Counted from the stretch's first letter, positions 1 to 7,999 are shown. The stretch: 64,000 nucleotides of DNA from Actinocrispum wychmicini (GCF_004345645.1 NZ_SLWS01000011.1:1-64000); one strand, 5' to 3'. Made by a program: numbers and translations. The notes: generated by a model not told the origin, from the sequence alone.

Positions 1-1
1 C

Positions 2-82
2 CACGGCCACCTCACCAAAACCACCAAAGGCCACTACACCCTCAACCCACCACCCATCTCGACACCACCACCAACCCTCTAA
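2..82 (+). CDS. 3' end of an unidentified CDS (possibly HNH/DUF222 type)
   Basis: A reading frame enters from outside the window and ends at TAA 80-82. The visible residues (HGHLTKTTKGHYTLN, then a Pro/Thr-rich tail) use C-ending codons like real actinomycete coding DNA. The style resembles the C-terminal tails of actinobacterial DUF222/HNH-endonuclease proteins, but 26 residues are too few to assign a family. Confidence 0.4.
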   Translation, partial: HGHLTKTTKGHYTLNPPPISTPPPTL

Positions 83-120
83 CTACGCGGCATTGCAGCC
101 CCGAGACCAGGCGATACGGA

Positions 121-167
121 CCTCTTGACACGTGTGGTTGCCTCCCGGCAGGTCGGTCGGGAGAGAG
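121..167 (+). repeat. Repeat copy A (46-50 bp family)
   Basis: It begins CTCTTGACAC and ends with a CAGGTCGG-type core followed by CGGGAGAGAG. It matches copy C (432-480) in the same orientation and copy B (345-391) in inverted orientation, with roughly 80 percent identity to B by eye. Each copy contains a TTGACA word that could act as a -35 box, so these may be duplicated promoter or operator elements. Confidence 0.6.
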
Positions 168-344
168 AACGCGCCCAACAATGACCCCCAAGAAACTGCC
201 GAATGCCCCATCAAAGGGGCACCCCACTCTCTCCTGATCGATCAGCCGCCCGGCGAGGGCAGTCTTTGAACAACGAGCACTCATCAGGCAAGAGATGCGC
301 TCGCCGCGCAGGCAGATCAACCAGGAGAGGAGGGGGACCGCGCC

Positions 345-391
345 CTCTCTCCCGCCCGACCTGCCCGGAGGGAACCATGGGTGTCAAGGGG
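345..391 (-). repeat. Repeat copy B (inverted)
   Basis: The reverse complement of this copy aligns with copies A and C. Its inner 19 bp (373-391) is a perfect reverse complement of 432-450 in copy C, with a 40 nt GC-rich spacer. The pair could form a large cruciform or hairpin. Confidence 0.65.
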
Positions 392-431
392 AGCGTATGG
401 CCTGGTCCCGGGGCCGGGTCCCGTAGGCGCA

Positions 432-480
432 CCCCTTGACACCCATGGTTTGCAAAGCACAGGTCGGCCGGGAGAGAGGA
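432..480 (+). repeat. Repeat copy C
   Basis: It begins CCCCTTGACACCCATGGTT (432-450), the perfect partner of 373-391, and ends CGGGAGAGAG like copy A. The middle is more divergent than in copies A and B. Confidence 0.6.
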
Positions 481-588
481 CACGAACCACAGGTCTGTTG
501 TGCGGGGCACGACCCTGGGACAGCGGTGAGGACACGGCCGCTAGGACAGCGGTGAGCACCACCCCTCAGGGAGCCGGGTGGGACTGTG

Positions 589-616
589 GCACGGGCACGG
601 GCACGGGCACGGGCAC
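589..616. repeat. Short tandem repeat, GGCACG x4
   Basis: Four to five consecutive GGCACG units, followed at once by three GAGCG units. It lies just beyond the 3' end of ahcY in non-coding DNA. It is a simple-sequence tract with no visible coding role. Confidence 0.7.
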
Positions 617-677
617 CGGAGCGGAGCGGAGCGGGCCGACCTGTGGGGTGGGCTGTGATTGGGCCTTGGTGTCTTTG

Positions 678-2123
678 TCAGTATCGGTAGTGGTCTGGCT
701 TGTACGGGCCGGCTGTGTCTACTCCGATGTATTCTGCTTGGGCTTTTGTTAGCTTTGTTAGTTTTACTCCGAGGGCTTTCAGGTGGAGGTGGGCTACTTT
801 TTCGTCCAGGTGTTTGGGGAGGGTGTAGACTTCGCGGGCGTATTCTCCGGGCTTTGTGTACAGTTCTAGTTGGGCAATTGTTTGGTTGGTGAAGGAGTTG
901 GACATCACGAAGCTGGGGTGGCCGGTGGCGTTGCCCAGGTTGAGGAGACGGCCTTCGGAGAGGACTATGATGGAGTGGCCGTCTGGGAAGGCCCATTCGT
1001 CGACCTGGGGTTTGATGGGGATCCTTCGGATTCCTGGGGTTGTGGTCAGGCCGGCCATGTCTATTTCGTTGTCGAAGTGGCCGACGTTTCCGACGATCGC
1101 GTTGTGCTTCATCTGGGACATGTGGTCGGCGGTGATGATGCCGAAATTGCCCGTTGTGGTGATGAACAGGTCGGCTTTGTGCACCACGTCTTCGAGGAGG
1201 ACGACTTCCATGCCTTCCATGGACGCTTGGAGTGCGCAGATCGGGTCTATCTCGGTGACCACCACGCGGGCTCCTTGGCCGCGCAGGGACTCCGCGGCGC
1301 CTTTGCCGACGTCGCCGTAGCCGCACACCACCGCGAGTTTGCCGCCGAGCATCACGTCCGTCGCACGGTTGATGCCGTCCGCCAGGGAGTGGCGGATGCC
1401 GTATTTGTTGTCGAACTTGGACTTCGTCACCGAGTCGTTCACGTTGATCGCCGGGAACAACAGGGTTCCCTCCTTGGCCAGCCGGTACAGGCGGTTCACG
1501 CCGGCCGTCGTCTCCTCGGTGACGCCTCGGATCTGCTCCGCGAGACGAGTGAACCGCTGTGGGTCGGTGGCCAGGCTCTTGGACAACGTTCGCAGTGCCA
1601 GGCGGTAGTCCTCGGAGTCCTCGGCGGTCGGCTCCGGCACCACGCCGGCGGTCTCGAACTCGACCCCCATGTGCACCAACACGGTCGCGTCGCCGCCGTC
1701 GTCCACGATCGTGTTCGGCTCGAACCCGAACAGCTGGTCCGTGCACCACCAGTACTCTTCGAGAGTCTCACCTTTCCAGGCGAACACCGAGGTACCGGCC
1801 GGTGCCTCCACTGTCCCGTGTGGACCGACGACGACCGCGGCCGCCGCGTGGTCCTGGGTGGAGAAGATGTTGCACGACACCCAACGCACCTCGGCGCCCA
1901 ACTCCACCAGGGTCTCGATCAGCACCGCGGTCTGGATGGTCATGTGCAACGAGCCCGCGATCCGGGCACCGCGCAACGGCTTTGACGGCCCGTACTCCGC
2001 GCGGATGGCCATCAGGCCAGGCATTTCATGCTCGGCGAGCTGGATCTCCTTACGGCCGAACGCGGCCAGCGACAGGTCCGCGACCGCGAACTGCAGGCCG
2101 TTGACCTTCTGCAGGACAGTCAA
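678..2123 (-). CDS. ahcY: S-adenosylhomocysteine hydrolase
   Basis: Adenosylhomocysteinase (481 aa) cleaves S-adenosylhomocysteine to adenosine and homocysteine, relieving product inhibition of cytosolic methyltransferases. The NAD-binding motif VVCGYGDVGKG and the C-terminal ending KPDHYRY are diagnostic, and the length is normal for bacteria. I start at TTG 2123 because a perfect AGGAGG lies 7 nt upstream and the product then begins MTVLQKVNG; an upstream ATG would add an unconserved extension and run through the riboswitch. It is a single gene preceded by a SAH riboswitch and its own promoter. The 3' part uses more A-ending codons (AAA, ACA, GTA, GGA) than the 5' part, hinting at a mosaic gene. 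Confidence 0.97.
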   Translation of the reverse strand: MTVLQKVNGLQFAVADLSLAAFGRKEIQLAEHEMPGLMAIRAEYGPSKPLRGARIAGSLHMTIQTAVLIETLVELGAEVRWVSCNIFSTQDHAAAAVVVGPHGTVEAPAGTSVFAWKGETLEEYWWCTDQLFGFEPNTIVDDGGDATVLVHMGVEFETAGVVPEPTAEDSEDYRLALRTLSKSLATDPQRFTRLAEQIRGVTEETTAGVNRLYRLAKEGTLLFPAINVNDSVTKSKFDNKYGIRHSLADGINRATDVMLGGKLAVVCGYGDVGKGAAESLRGQGARVVVTEIDPICALQASMEGMEVVLLEDVVHKADLFITTTGNFGIITADHMSQMKHNAIVGNVGHFDNEIDMAGLTTTPGIRRIPIKPQVDEWAFPDGHSIIVLSEGRLLNLGNATGHPSFVMSNSFTNQTIAQLELYTKPGEYAREVYTLPKHLDEKVAHLHLKALGVKLTKLTKAQAEYIGVDTAGPYKPDHYRY

Positions 2124-2128
2124 AAGAG

Positions 2129-2216
2129 CACCTCCTGTGACAGGAGGCGCCCTTGCGTGTCGGTGTCCGGGCCGAGCGTGGCGGGAACCCGTCCCGTCGC
2201 AGCGCCTCTCGGCCCA
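2129..2216 (-). ncRNA. SAH riboswitch (ahcY leader, SD-controlling)
   Basis: The leader has the layout of the S-adenosylhomocysteine riboswitch. P1 is GGGCCGAG (2215-2208) paired with CTCGGCCC (2176-2169). P2 is CGGGA/TCCCG (2196-2182). The conserved core reads GGCGCTGCGAC and CCACGCTCGG. The P4 pseudoknot pairs GAGGCGC (2208-2202) with GCGCCTC (2150-2144). Directly after it, CCTCCTGT (2147-2140) can pair with ACAGGAGG (2138-2131), which contains the Shine-Dalgarno of ahcY. P4 and this anti-SD stem share bases, so ligand binding should free the SD and switch translation on. The structure was read by eye without covariance scoring, but every helix is perfect. Confidence 0.88.
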
Positions 2217-2221
2217 CAGCC

Positions 2222-2251
2222 AGGATTCCACTCGACCGCCGACGCTGTCAA
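2222..2251 (-). promoter_or_regulatory. Candidate ahcY promoter
   Basis: A perfect TTGACA -35 (2251-2246) overlaps the stop codon of the multicopper oxidase gene. The -10 is weak: GAATCC or AATCCT at 17-18 nt, or TGGAAT at 15 nt spacing. Transcription would begin just before riboswitch helix P1. Confidence 0.5.
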
Positions 2252-3699
2252 CCGACGTCGAAGTTGACCATCATCCCCATGTCCTCGTGTTCGAGGTTGT
2301 GGCAGTGCAGCATGTACCGCCCCCGGTACCCGTCGAACCTGGCCAGCACCTCCACCACCTCGTACGGGCGCACCTCCACGGTGTCCTTCCAGCCGGCGTC
2401 GCTGGCCATCGGCCGTTGGTTGTCCCTGGCCACCACCTGGAAGTGCGCCAGATGCAGATGTACCGGGTGGTGGAAGTCGCTGGCAAACCGCCACCGCTCG
2501 ACCGTGCCCAGCCCCGGCCGCGCCATGGTTTTGTCCGGGTCGAACATCTCCCCGTTCACCGTCCACATGCGCATGCCGTCACCCGAACCCGCGCGGAAGT
2601 CGAACGTCCTGGTGGCCACCGGACCGCCCAGTTTATCCACTGCAGACAGTCGGTCAGGGACGGTCGCGGCCGAACGGCCAGGGCGGACCACCTTGAACCG
2701 CATCACCCGGCCGGTGTCGCCGGACTCCAACGTGTTCACCAACGTCACCTCGGTGCCGACCGGGTACGCGGCGAAGTCGACCACCACGTCGAACCGTTCG
2801 GCCGGCGACACCGGGATCTCGGTATGCCGCACCGGCGCGGCCAGCAGACCCACGTCGCTGCCGACCTGGACCAGATCGCCGCCCGGGTCGAGCTTCAGCC
2901 GGTACTGGCGCGCGTTCGACGCGTTCAGGATCCGGAACCGGTACTTCGACGCGTCCACCTCCAACACCGGCCAGGGCGCGCCGTTCACCAGGATCACGTC
3001 GCCGAGCACCCCGTTGCCGAACGGCGCTTCCACGCCAGGACCGGGCCGCAACGCCGGATAGATGAACGAGCCGTCATCCGCGAAAGCGCGATCACAGATG
3101 ATCAACGGGATATCGTGGTCATCCTTCGGCAACGGCAGATTGTCGTCCTCGTCGTCGGCGACGATCGCCATGCCCATCAGCCCACGCCACACCTGCGGCG
3201 CGCTGTAGTCCATCCGATGGTCGTGATACCAAAGCGTTGCCGCCCGTTGCCGCAACGGATACGTATAGTCCTTAGTCGCGTTAGGACGGACAAGGTCCGT
3301 CGGATACCCGTCCGAATCAGGCGGAGTGACACCGCCGTGCAGATGAGTCGACGTGGGCACCTCCAACCCGTTGCGAATCCGCACAACGGCTTGACGACCG
3401 CTGCGGAAACGGAACAGCGGCCCGGGGAACATGCCGTCGTAACCCCAGATCTGGGTCCGCGTCCCAGGAATGATCTCCACGTCCGCGGCCCGCTGCGTCA
3501 GCTCGTAGTAGTCCGTGTCGCCGCTTGTCCGAACGGGACGAGCGGCCGCGGCGACGGGCAACGGCACCGCGAACGGCTTCGGCAACCGAGCACTGCGCAA
3601 CAGGCCGCTCGCCGACGGCCGGTCCAACACCACGAACCCGGCGGTGCCCAACACCGCGGCCCCGGCCACCAACCCCAGGAAACCCCGCCGTGTGGTCAC
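2248..3699 (-). CDS. Twin-arginine-exported multicopper oxidase
   Basis: A laccase-type, three-cupredoxin oxidase (483 aa) expected outside the membrane. The N-terminus TTRRGFLGLVAG is a twin-arginine signal. All four copper-ligand blocks are visible: HLHG (119-122), WYHDH (157-161), HPVHLHLAHF near 425, and HCHNLEHEDMGMM close to the end, the last with the type 1 Met. GTG 3699 is chosen because it places the RR motif at the N-terminus and overlaps the preceding gene as GTGA (3696-3699), implying translational coupling. Its physiological role may be copper tolerance or phenol oxidation; the substrate cannot be read from sequence. It is distinct from the second oxidase at 35860. Confidence 0.9.
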   Translation of the reverse strand: MTTRRGFLGLVAGAAVLGTAGFVVLDRPSASGLLRSARLPKPFAVPLPVAAAARPVRTSGDTDYYELTQRAADVEIIPGTRTQIWGYDGMFPGPLFRFRSGRQAVVRIRNGLEVPTSTHLHGGVTPPDSDGYPTDLVRPNATKDYTYPLRQRAATLWYHDHRMDYSAPQVWRGLMGMAIVADDEDDNLPLPKDDHDIPLIICDRAFADDGSFIYPALRPGPGVEAPFGNGVLGDVILVNGAPWPVLEVDASKYRFRILNASNARQYRLKLDPGGDLVQVGSDVGLLAAPVRHTEIPVSPAERFDVVVDFAAYPVGTEVTLVNTLESGDTGRVMRFKVVRPGRSAATVPDRLSAVDKLGGPVATRTFDFRAGSGDGMRMWTVNGEMFDPDKTMARPGLGTVERWRFASDFHHPVHLHLAHFQVVARDNQRPMASDAGWKDTVEVRPYEVVEVLARFDGYRGRYMLHCHNLEHEDMGMMVNFDVG

Positions 3700-4091
3700 G
3701 ACCGCTCCCTGCCGTACGAGAATGCCAGGCCCAACATGCGAACCGCCAAGGCGAACATTCCAACCCCCAGCGGAATGTGCAGCCACAGGATCCGCGCGCC
3801 GCCGACAGCCATCTGTACGACCGTGATCACCAACGCGCCGACACCGATGAGGATCAGCTCCCGCGCGTTCTTGTACTTCACGGCGAGAATGATCGCCACG
3901 ACGATCCACACCAGCGTCGCCACCACGACGACAGCCGCGTTGAGACCGTGCATGTCGAGCATGCCGACATCTCCGGTGACGAACAGCCCAGCGAACACCG
4001 CCTGGCCCATCACCGCCACCGCGAACAGCACGCCGGCCACCCGCAACGCCCACAAGGCGATTGGCGCGACCCGTTTGATCGTTGTTGTCAC
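3696..4091 (-). CDS. Small four-helix membrane protein
   Basis: A 131 aa protein with four clear hydrophobic segments (for example VAGVLFAVAVMGQAVFAGLFV and LVWIVVAIILAV) and short polar loops. It lies directly upstream of the multicopper oxidase and overlaps it by 4 nt, so the two are one operon. The family is not recognised with certainty. It may be a membrane partner, electron donor or assembly factor for the exported oxidase, but that is inference from position only. Confidence 0.8.
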   Translation of the reverse strand: MTTTIKRVAPIALWALRVAGVLFAVAVMGQAVFAGLFVTGDVGMLDMHGLNAAVVVVATLVWIVVAIILAVKYKNARELILIGVGALVITVVQMAVGGARILWLHIPLGVGMFALAVRMLGLAFSYGRERS

Positions 4092-4151
4092 GGCTGGAAT
4101 GCTCTCGGCCCGACACCAGTCGCCGCGTCACACGCGGGAGGACAATGACGC

Positions 4152-4200
4152 GTACGACCCAGGGGGTACTACGCACGGTGAAGTACGCCGATGGAAGTAC
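4152..4200. promoter_or_regulatory. GTAC-repeat region, possible copper operator
   Basis: Four GTAC words start at 4152, 4166, 4183 and 4197, forming two GTAC-N10-GTAC pairs. The first pair, 4152-4169, is a partial palindrome with GACCC and GGGGG inside. It loosely resembles CsoR-type copper operators (TACCCC...GGGGTA). It lies about 60 nt upstream of the membrane protein/oxidase operon. The copper link is inferred from the neighbour. Confidence 0.3.
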
Positions 4201-4760
4201 TAGGGATTGCCGTTGCGTTCCTGGAGGCGCTTCCGTTCCACGCCGCTGAACTGCCGCAAGTCCGCGGTCGAGCCGTCCGGCCAGGTCAGCCGCGACCGCG
4301 TCAGCTCGATCCGAGGACGATCGGGTCCGCTGCTCTGCCAGAGGATCCGATCGGCACCGAGCAACGCGGCGTGCGTGTGAGACCAGGCGATCCAGATGTC
4401 CTCGCCGGCATCCTTGATCGCGTCACCGGCCGTCTCGGCCAGGCAGCCCTGGGCGCCCTGCACCTGGAACAGCCGGTCTCTGGACGCTCCGTCCAGCACC
4501 TTGCCCAGGCGGAACACCTCAAGGATCTCGTTCAGGATGAACACCAGGATCATGAAGACGAACATCGGGATGGCCACGATCACGGCGACGACGATGCCGA
4601 GGACCTTCCTGAGCCGGCCGACCTGGTCACGACCGGGCACGTCGAAGGCGACCTTCTTCATCTGGAAGTAGCTGACCGCGACCCGCTCCCGCCACTGCTC
4701 CTGGAGCATGGCGCGGACCTGTTCGCGCACATCCTCCGGCGCTACCTTGTCACGACTCAT
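4200..4760 (-). CDS. Membrane-anchored protein of the WXG operon
   Basis: A 186 aa protein, last gene of a four-gene operon. A strongly hydrophobic stretch near residues 55-80 (GIVVAVIVAIPMFVFMILVF) gives one long or two short membrane segments. The N-terminal part is basic and the C-terminal part is soluble, with no recognised domain. ATG 4760 overlaps the stop of the preceding gene by 11 nt. It travels with a WXG-like protein and a large WXG-containing protein, so it may be an immunity or anchoring component, but no family was identified. Confidence 0.75.
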   Translation of the reverse strand: MSRDKVAPEDVREQVRAMLQEQWRERVAVSYFQMKKVAFDVPGRDQVGRLRKVLGIVVAVIVAIPMFVFMILVFILNEILEVFRLGKVLDGASRDRLFQVQGAQGCLAETAGDAIKDAGEDIWIAWSHTHAALLGADRILWQSSGPDRPRIELTRSRLTWPDGSTADLRQFSGVERKRLQERNGNP

Positions 4761-5376
4761 CCAGCGGCTGCCATTCGAAGCTGTCGAAGATGTCCACGGC
4801 CACAACGCACACGTGTTCCCAATCCTGCCAGCTGTTGGTCTGCACGGCGACCACGCCGACGGTCGTCCCGTCCGGGTCGGGCACCCACAGCGACACCTGC
4901 CGGCTCAGGATCGGCACGGACTCGCCCTCGTACTCCAGCGCTTGTGGGTCCTCGGTGACCAGGGTGACCGCCGGGCCGATCGGCAGCCGGTGCCGGGCCG
5001 GGACCCCCTTGGCCTGCGACTCGTGGACCTCCAGCAGGCCCTCGACCGCGGCCGGGACGGTGTGGTGTTCGGACGGCATGGTGGTGCAGGTCAACGTGAT
5101 CATGATCGGCCGGGTCGGGTCGTCCGGCGACCGGTACAGGGCGACGGCCGCGTAGTCCATGCCCTGACCCGCGGTGAGGCCGATGGCCGAGTAGGCGGCA
5201 GCGGTGGCCGCCGCGTACTCGCTGTCCGGGTCCAGGCCGAACAGCGCCGCCATTTTCGCGACGAGCGTCGAGCGGACCTCGGGAATGTCGAAGTCCTCCT
5301 CGTCCACCGGGAGTTCGATGAAGCCCTCAGGGAGGGCCAGGGTGAAGCCGCGCCGGGCGACCGCGGGCGTCGTCAT
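4750..5376 (-). CDS. Uncharacterised protein of the WXG operon
   Basis: A 208 aa soluble protein starting MTTPAVARRGFTLALPEGFIELP. The beta-rich pattern with conserved-looking blocks (MITLTCTTMPS and ENEHVC-like DWEHVCVVAVD) resembles hypothetical proteins found beside actinobacterial WXG/ESX genes. It has no catalytic motif. Start ATG 5376 overlaps the upstream stop as ATGA, so it is translationally coupled to the 451 aa protein. It could be a chaperone or immunity partner for that protein; this is positional inference. Confidence 0.78.
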   Translation of the reverse strand: MTTPAVARRGFTLALPEGFIELPVDEEDFDIPEVRSTLVAKMAALFGLDPDSEYAAATAAAYSAIGLTAGQGMDYAAVALYRSPDDPTRPIMITLTCTTMPSEHHTVPAAVEGLLEVHESQAKGVPARHRLPIGPAVTLVTEDPQALEYEGESVPILSRQVSLWVPDPDGTTVGVVAVQTNSWQDWEHVCVVAVDIFDSFEWQPLDES

Positions 5377-6728
5377 CGGCCCACCACCCGGTGGAACGTG
5401 TTCGCGGCGCCTTCCTTGGCGTTCTCGACGTACGGCTGGGCCTCCCACTTGCCCACGGTCACGGCACCTGTCTTGATCGTGTTGACGGTGGCGCCCGCCA
5501 CGACCGCGGCCCCGCTCTGCGCGGTGTGCGCCAGCTTCGGCCCGCTGCCGAGCAGCTTCTTGCCGCCGGTCTCGAAGGTGTTCACCGCGAACTCGCCGAT
5601 CTTGGGCGCGCCGAGCTTGCCGCCGACCGCGTTGATCCCCTTGACGCCCTTGTTCAGCAGGTTCGCGCCGCCGCCGATCTGCTGCGCGCCGGCCCGGGAG
5701 ATCGTCTTCATGCCGGCCTGGACGCCCTTGGCGATCTTGGTGCCGTCCTCGGCGAAGGTGGCCGCGGCCTTGCCGGCCTTGAACGCCTTCGGCAGGACCT
5801 TGGCCGCGCCGATCGCGCCCTTGGCCGAACCACCGCCGGGGATCATGCCGATCGCGTCGAACCCGATCGTGCTCCAGGACACGTTCGCGCCCGCGGCCTT
5901 GGCCAGCAGGTGTGTGCCCATCGCCGCCGCGCTGACGCCGACAGCCGCCGCCGCTGTGACCGCGTTCACGCCCGGGATCCAGGACGTGGCGACGGCCACG
6001 ATGCTCAGCACCGTGCCGATCGCGCTCAGCACGTCGCCGATCTTGGCGATCAGGTCGGCGTGGTCCTTGATGAACTGCCAGGCGTCCTTGGCCAGGTTCG
6101 CGATGCCGTCGACGATCCCGCCGATCCACTCGCCGATCCGGTCGAAGAAGCCCGGCTCCTCCGGGGCCTCGTCCTTGGCGTCGCGCAGGGCTTTGGCGAC
6201 GTCGTCGGCCAGGCCCTGGTGCTGCTCGAACAGGCGTTTCGCGGCGTCCCGGATGTGGTCGAGATCCGCGTTGGCCTGGTCGAGCCGCTGCTTGGCCGCG
6301 TCGAACCGGCCTTGCGCCGCCTTCAGCGCGTCGTCCGAGTCGAAGGTGCGACCCGCCAGGCTCAGGTCGGGGTTGCCCTGGGCGGACTGGACGGACTTCA
6401 GCGCCGCCTCGGCCTGCGCCTCGTAGTCGGCGGCGGTCCGCTGCAGCGAGCTGAGGTCGGTCGCCCAGCCGTCGAGCACCTTGGCCGCGTCGCCCAGCGA
6501 GTTGTTGGCCTTGGCCAGGTAGCCGGGCAGTTCGCCGACCTTGCCCTGGAAGGCGTGCGCGGCCTCGCCCTCCCAGATGCTGCCGCCCTGGCCGACCTTG
6601 AGCATGGTGTCGTGCGCGTCGCCGAGGTCACGGGCGACCGAGCCGAGGTTCTCCACCAGCTGGGTGATCGAGCTGATCGTGCCGGGCGCCGGGTCGAAGC
6701 CGAGCGCGGGGAACTGGGTCGGGCTCAT
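5373..6728 (-). CDS. Large WXG-domain protein, putative type VII substrate
   Basis: A 451 aa protein. Residues 1-100 form a helical WXG100-like module with the turn motif SIWEGEAAHAF. It is followed by a long coiled-coil-like region (about 100-200, rich in Ala, Lys, Glu and Gln), then an Ala/Gly/Val-rich hydrophobic region (about 240-310) and a basic C-terminus. The organisation resembles type VII secretion substrates or polymorphic-toxin scaffolds, but no nuclease, NADase or other toxin motif is recognisable at the C-terminus. It is coupled by ATGA overlaps to genes on both sides. No EccC-type ATPase is in the window, so any secretion machinery must lie elsewhere. Confidence 0.8.
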   Translation of the reverse strand: MSPTQFPALGFDPAPGTISSITQLVENLGSVARDLGDAHDTMLKVGQGGSIWEGEAAHAFQGKVGELPGYLAKANNSLGDAAKVLDGWATDLSSLQRTAADYEAQAEAALKSVQSAQGNPDLSLAGRTFDSDDALKAAQGRFDAAKQRLDQANADLDHIRDAAKRLFEQHQGLADDVAKALRDAKDEAPEEPGFFDRIGEWIGGIVDGIANLAKDAWQFIKDHADLIAKIGDVLSAIGTVLSIVAVATSWIPGVNAVTAAAAVGVSAAAMGTHLLAKAAGANVSWSTIGFDAIGMIPGGGSAKGAIGAAKVLPKAFKAGKAAATFAEDGTKIAKGVQAGMKTISRAGAQQIGGGANLLNKGVKGINAVGGKLGAPKIGEFAVNTFETGGKKLLGSGPKLAHTAQSGAAVVAGATVNTIKTGAVTVGKWEAQPYVENAKEGAANTFHRVVGR

Positions 6729-7099
6729 GCCGACCCCGCCATCCGGCGACCGATCGCCGAGTCGGTCCCCGCTGGCGTGGCCGGGGCCGCGGGTGCCGCC
6801 TCCGCCGCCGGGAAGTACTGCGCGATGTTGGTCTCGGCGTCGTTGTACTGCTTCTTCGTGGCGTCCAGCCCGTCGACCATCTTGCTCGCGGCCTTGGCGA
6901 GCTTGCCGGTCCCGTACTCCCAGCGGTCCTGGAAGGCCGCGCCGGCGTGGTCGATGTCCCTGCTGCCGAGATCGTGCACACCCGCGTTGCGCAGCGAGTC
7001 GTTCGCGCTGTTCATCCGGTCCTCGGCATGCGCGAGCTGGTCGACCAGGCGACCGAGGCCGCTCAGGTCGAGTCGGTAGCCTTCCGCCACGAACGTCAT
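6725..7099 (-). CDS. WXG100/ESAT-6-like small protein
   Basis: A 124 aa, mostly helical protein and first gene of the four-gene operon. The core FQDRWEYGTGKLAKAASKMV has the aromatic W-x-Y-G turn typical of ESAT-6-like hairpins, and the C-terminus is an Ala/Pro-rich tail. I start at ATG 7099, preceded by GGGGAAAGG. It probably dimerises with the WXG module of the following gene for type VII export. The assignment rests on size, motif and neighbour. Confidence 0.75.
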   Translation of the reverse strand: MTFVAEGYRLDLSGLGRLVDQLAHAEDRMNSANDSLRNAGVHDLGSRDIDHAGAAFQDRWEYGTGKLAKAASKMVDGLDATKKQYNDAETNIAQYFPAAEAAPAAPATPAGTDSAIGRRMAGSA

Positions 7100-7194
7100 C
7101 CTTTCCCCAGTTGTTTCCCTGCCGACCATACCGACGCAAGGGAATGTCCATTGGTTCCGGTCCGGTTCGGACTGATTGACTACGCTTGGCCGCC

Positions 7195-7999
7195 ATGGTG
7201 TTGCGGAAGGCAGCCAGTCCCCGGGCGGATGAGCCGGTCACCGTGCTCGAACTGTTCTTCGACCTGGTGTTCGCGTTCACCGTCACCCAGGTCACCGGCC
7301 GTGCCGGACGCCTTCGGTGGCGGGGCATGGGCGTTCGCCGTCGGATACGTCGTGGTCGTGGCGGTGCACGCCTTCTCGTTCGCGCGGGCCCGTGGGTTCT
7401 CGCTGCGGCCGGCGCATTTCGCCGAACGGCACCGGCTGCTGCTGATCATCGCGTTGGGGGAGACCATCATCGCCATCGGCGGCGGCGCCAGCCGGCGGTT
7501 GGCGGAGTGGCCGGTCGTCCTCGCGGTCGTGCTGGCGATGGTCCTGATCTCGGCGCTGTGGTGGATCTTCTTCGTGGGCGACCACCACGAGGACGGCGAA
7601 CGGGCGCTGGCCGGGACCACCCCCGAAGCACGCGCGGAACGGGCGCGCTGGGCGTACTCCGTCGCTTACCTGGTCGTCATCGCCGGGCTGGTGGCCACCG
7701 CGGCCGGACTGCACGCGGTCGTGCACGAGCCGACACACCGGCTCGACCTCGCCGGCTCGATCACGCTGGCCGGTGGGGTGGTGGCTTTTCTCCTGGGAAT
7801 CGTACTGTTCCTGCGCGTGCTACGGGTTGGGTCCTGGATGGAGCCAGCCGTGGGCGCGGCGGTGTGCTCGGTCACTGTCCTGCCTGGACTGTGGGTCAAC
7901 GCGCTGGTTCAGTTGGCGGGACTGGCCGTGGTGCTGATCGCGGTGGCAGCCATCCGGGCCCGGACGCGCGAAACCCCTCACGCGGACCTTGACGCGTGA
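7195..7999 (+). pseudogene. ltrA: Low temperature requirement protein A remnant (internal deletion plus frameshift)
   Basis: The first frame (from ATG 7195) encodes the LtrA N-terminus, VTVLELFFDLVFAFTVTQVT. Near 7300 the homology jumps directly to PDAFGGGAWAFAVGYVVV in the next frame and continues to 7999 with ALGETIIAIGGGA and further membrane helices. In intact LtrA proteins roughly 60 residues separate these two blocks. So about 180-190 bp have been lost and the frame broken. The rest of the sequence still looks well preserved, suggesting recent decay. The 3' end overlaps a strong terminator. Confidence 0.8.

Larger units (their letters stand above)
83..677. other. Gene-free stretch with repeated elements
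   Basis: About 595 bp with no convincing gene; the open frames here lack coding character. It holds three related 46-50 bp repeats (listed separately), a perfect 19 bp inverted repeat, a direct repeat of gacagcggtgag near 519 and 545, and a short GGCACG tandem run. It separates the partial gene at the left edge from the 3' end of ahcY. Confidence 0.6.

Noticed and set aside
121..480. CRISPR array
   Set aside because: Only three divergent copies, one inverted, with unequal spacing and no cas genes.
1669..4203. Long open frame on the plus strand opposite ahcY and the oxidase
   Set aside because: It is antisense to genes with clear motifs; high GC leaves such frames open and the product has low-complexity, Arg/His-rich composition.
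4200..7099. Complete type VII secretion locus
   Set aside because: No EccC ATPase, EccB/D/E membrane components or mycosin are visible.
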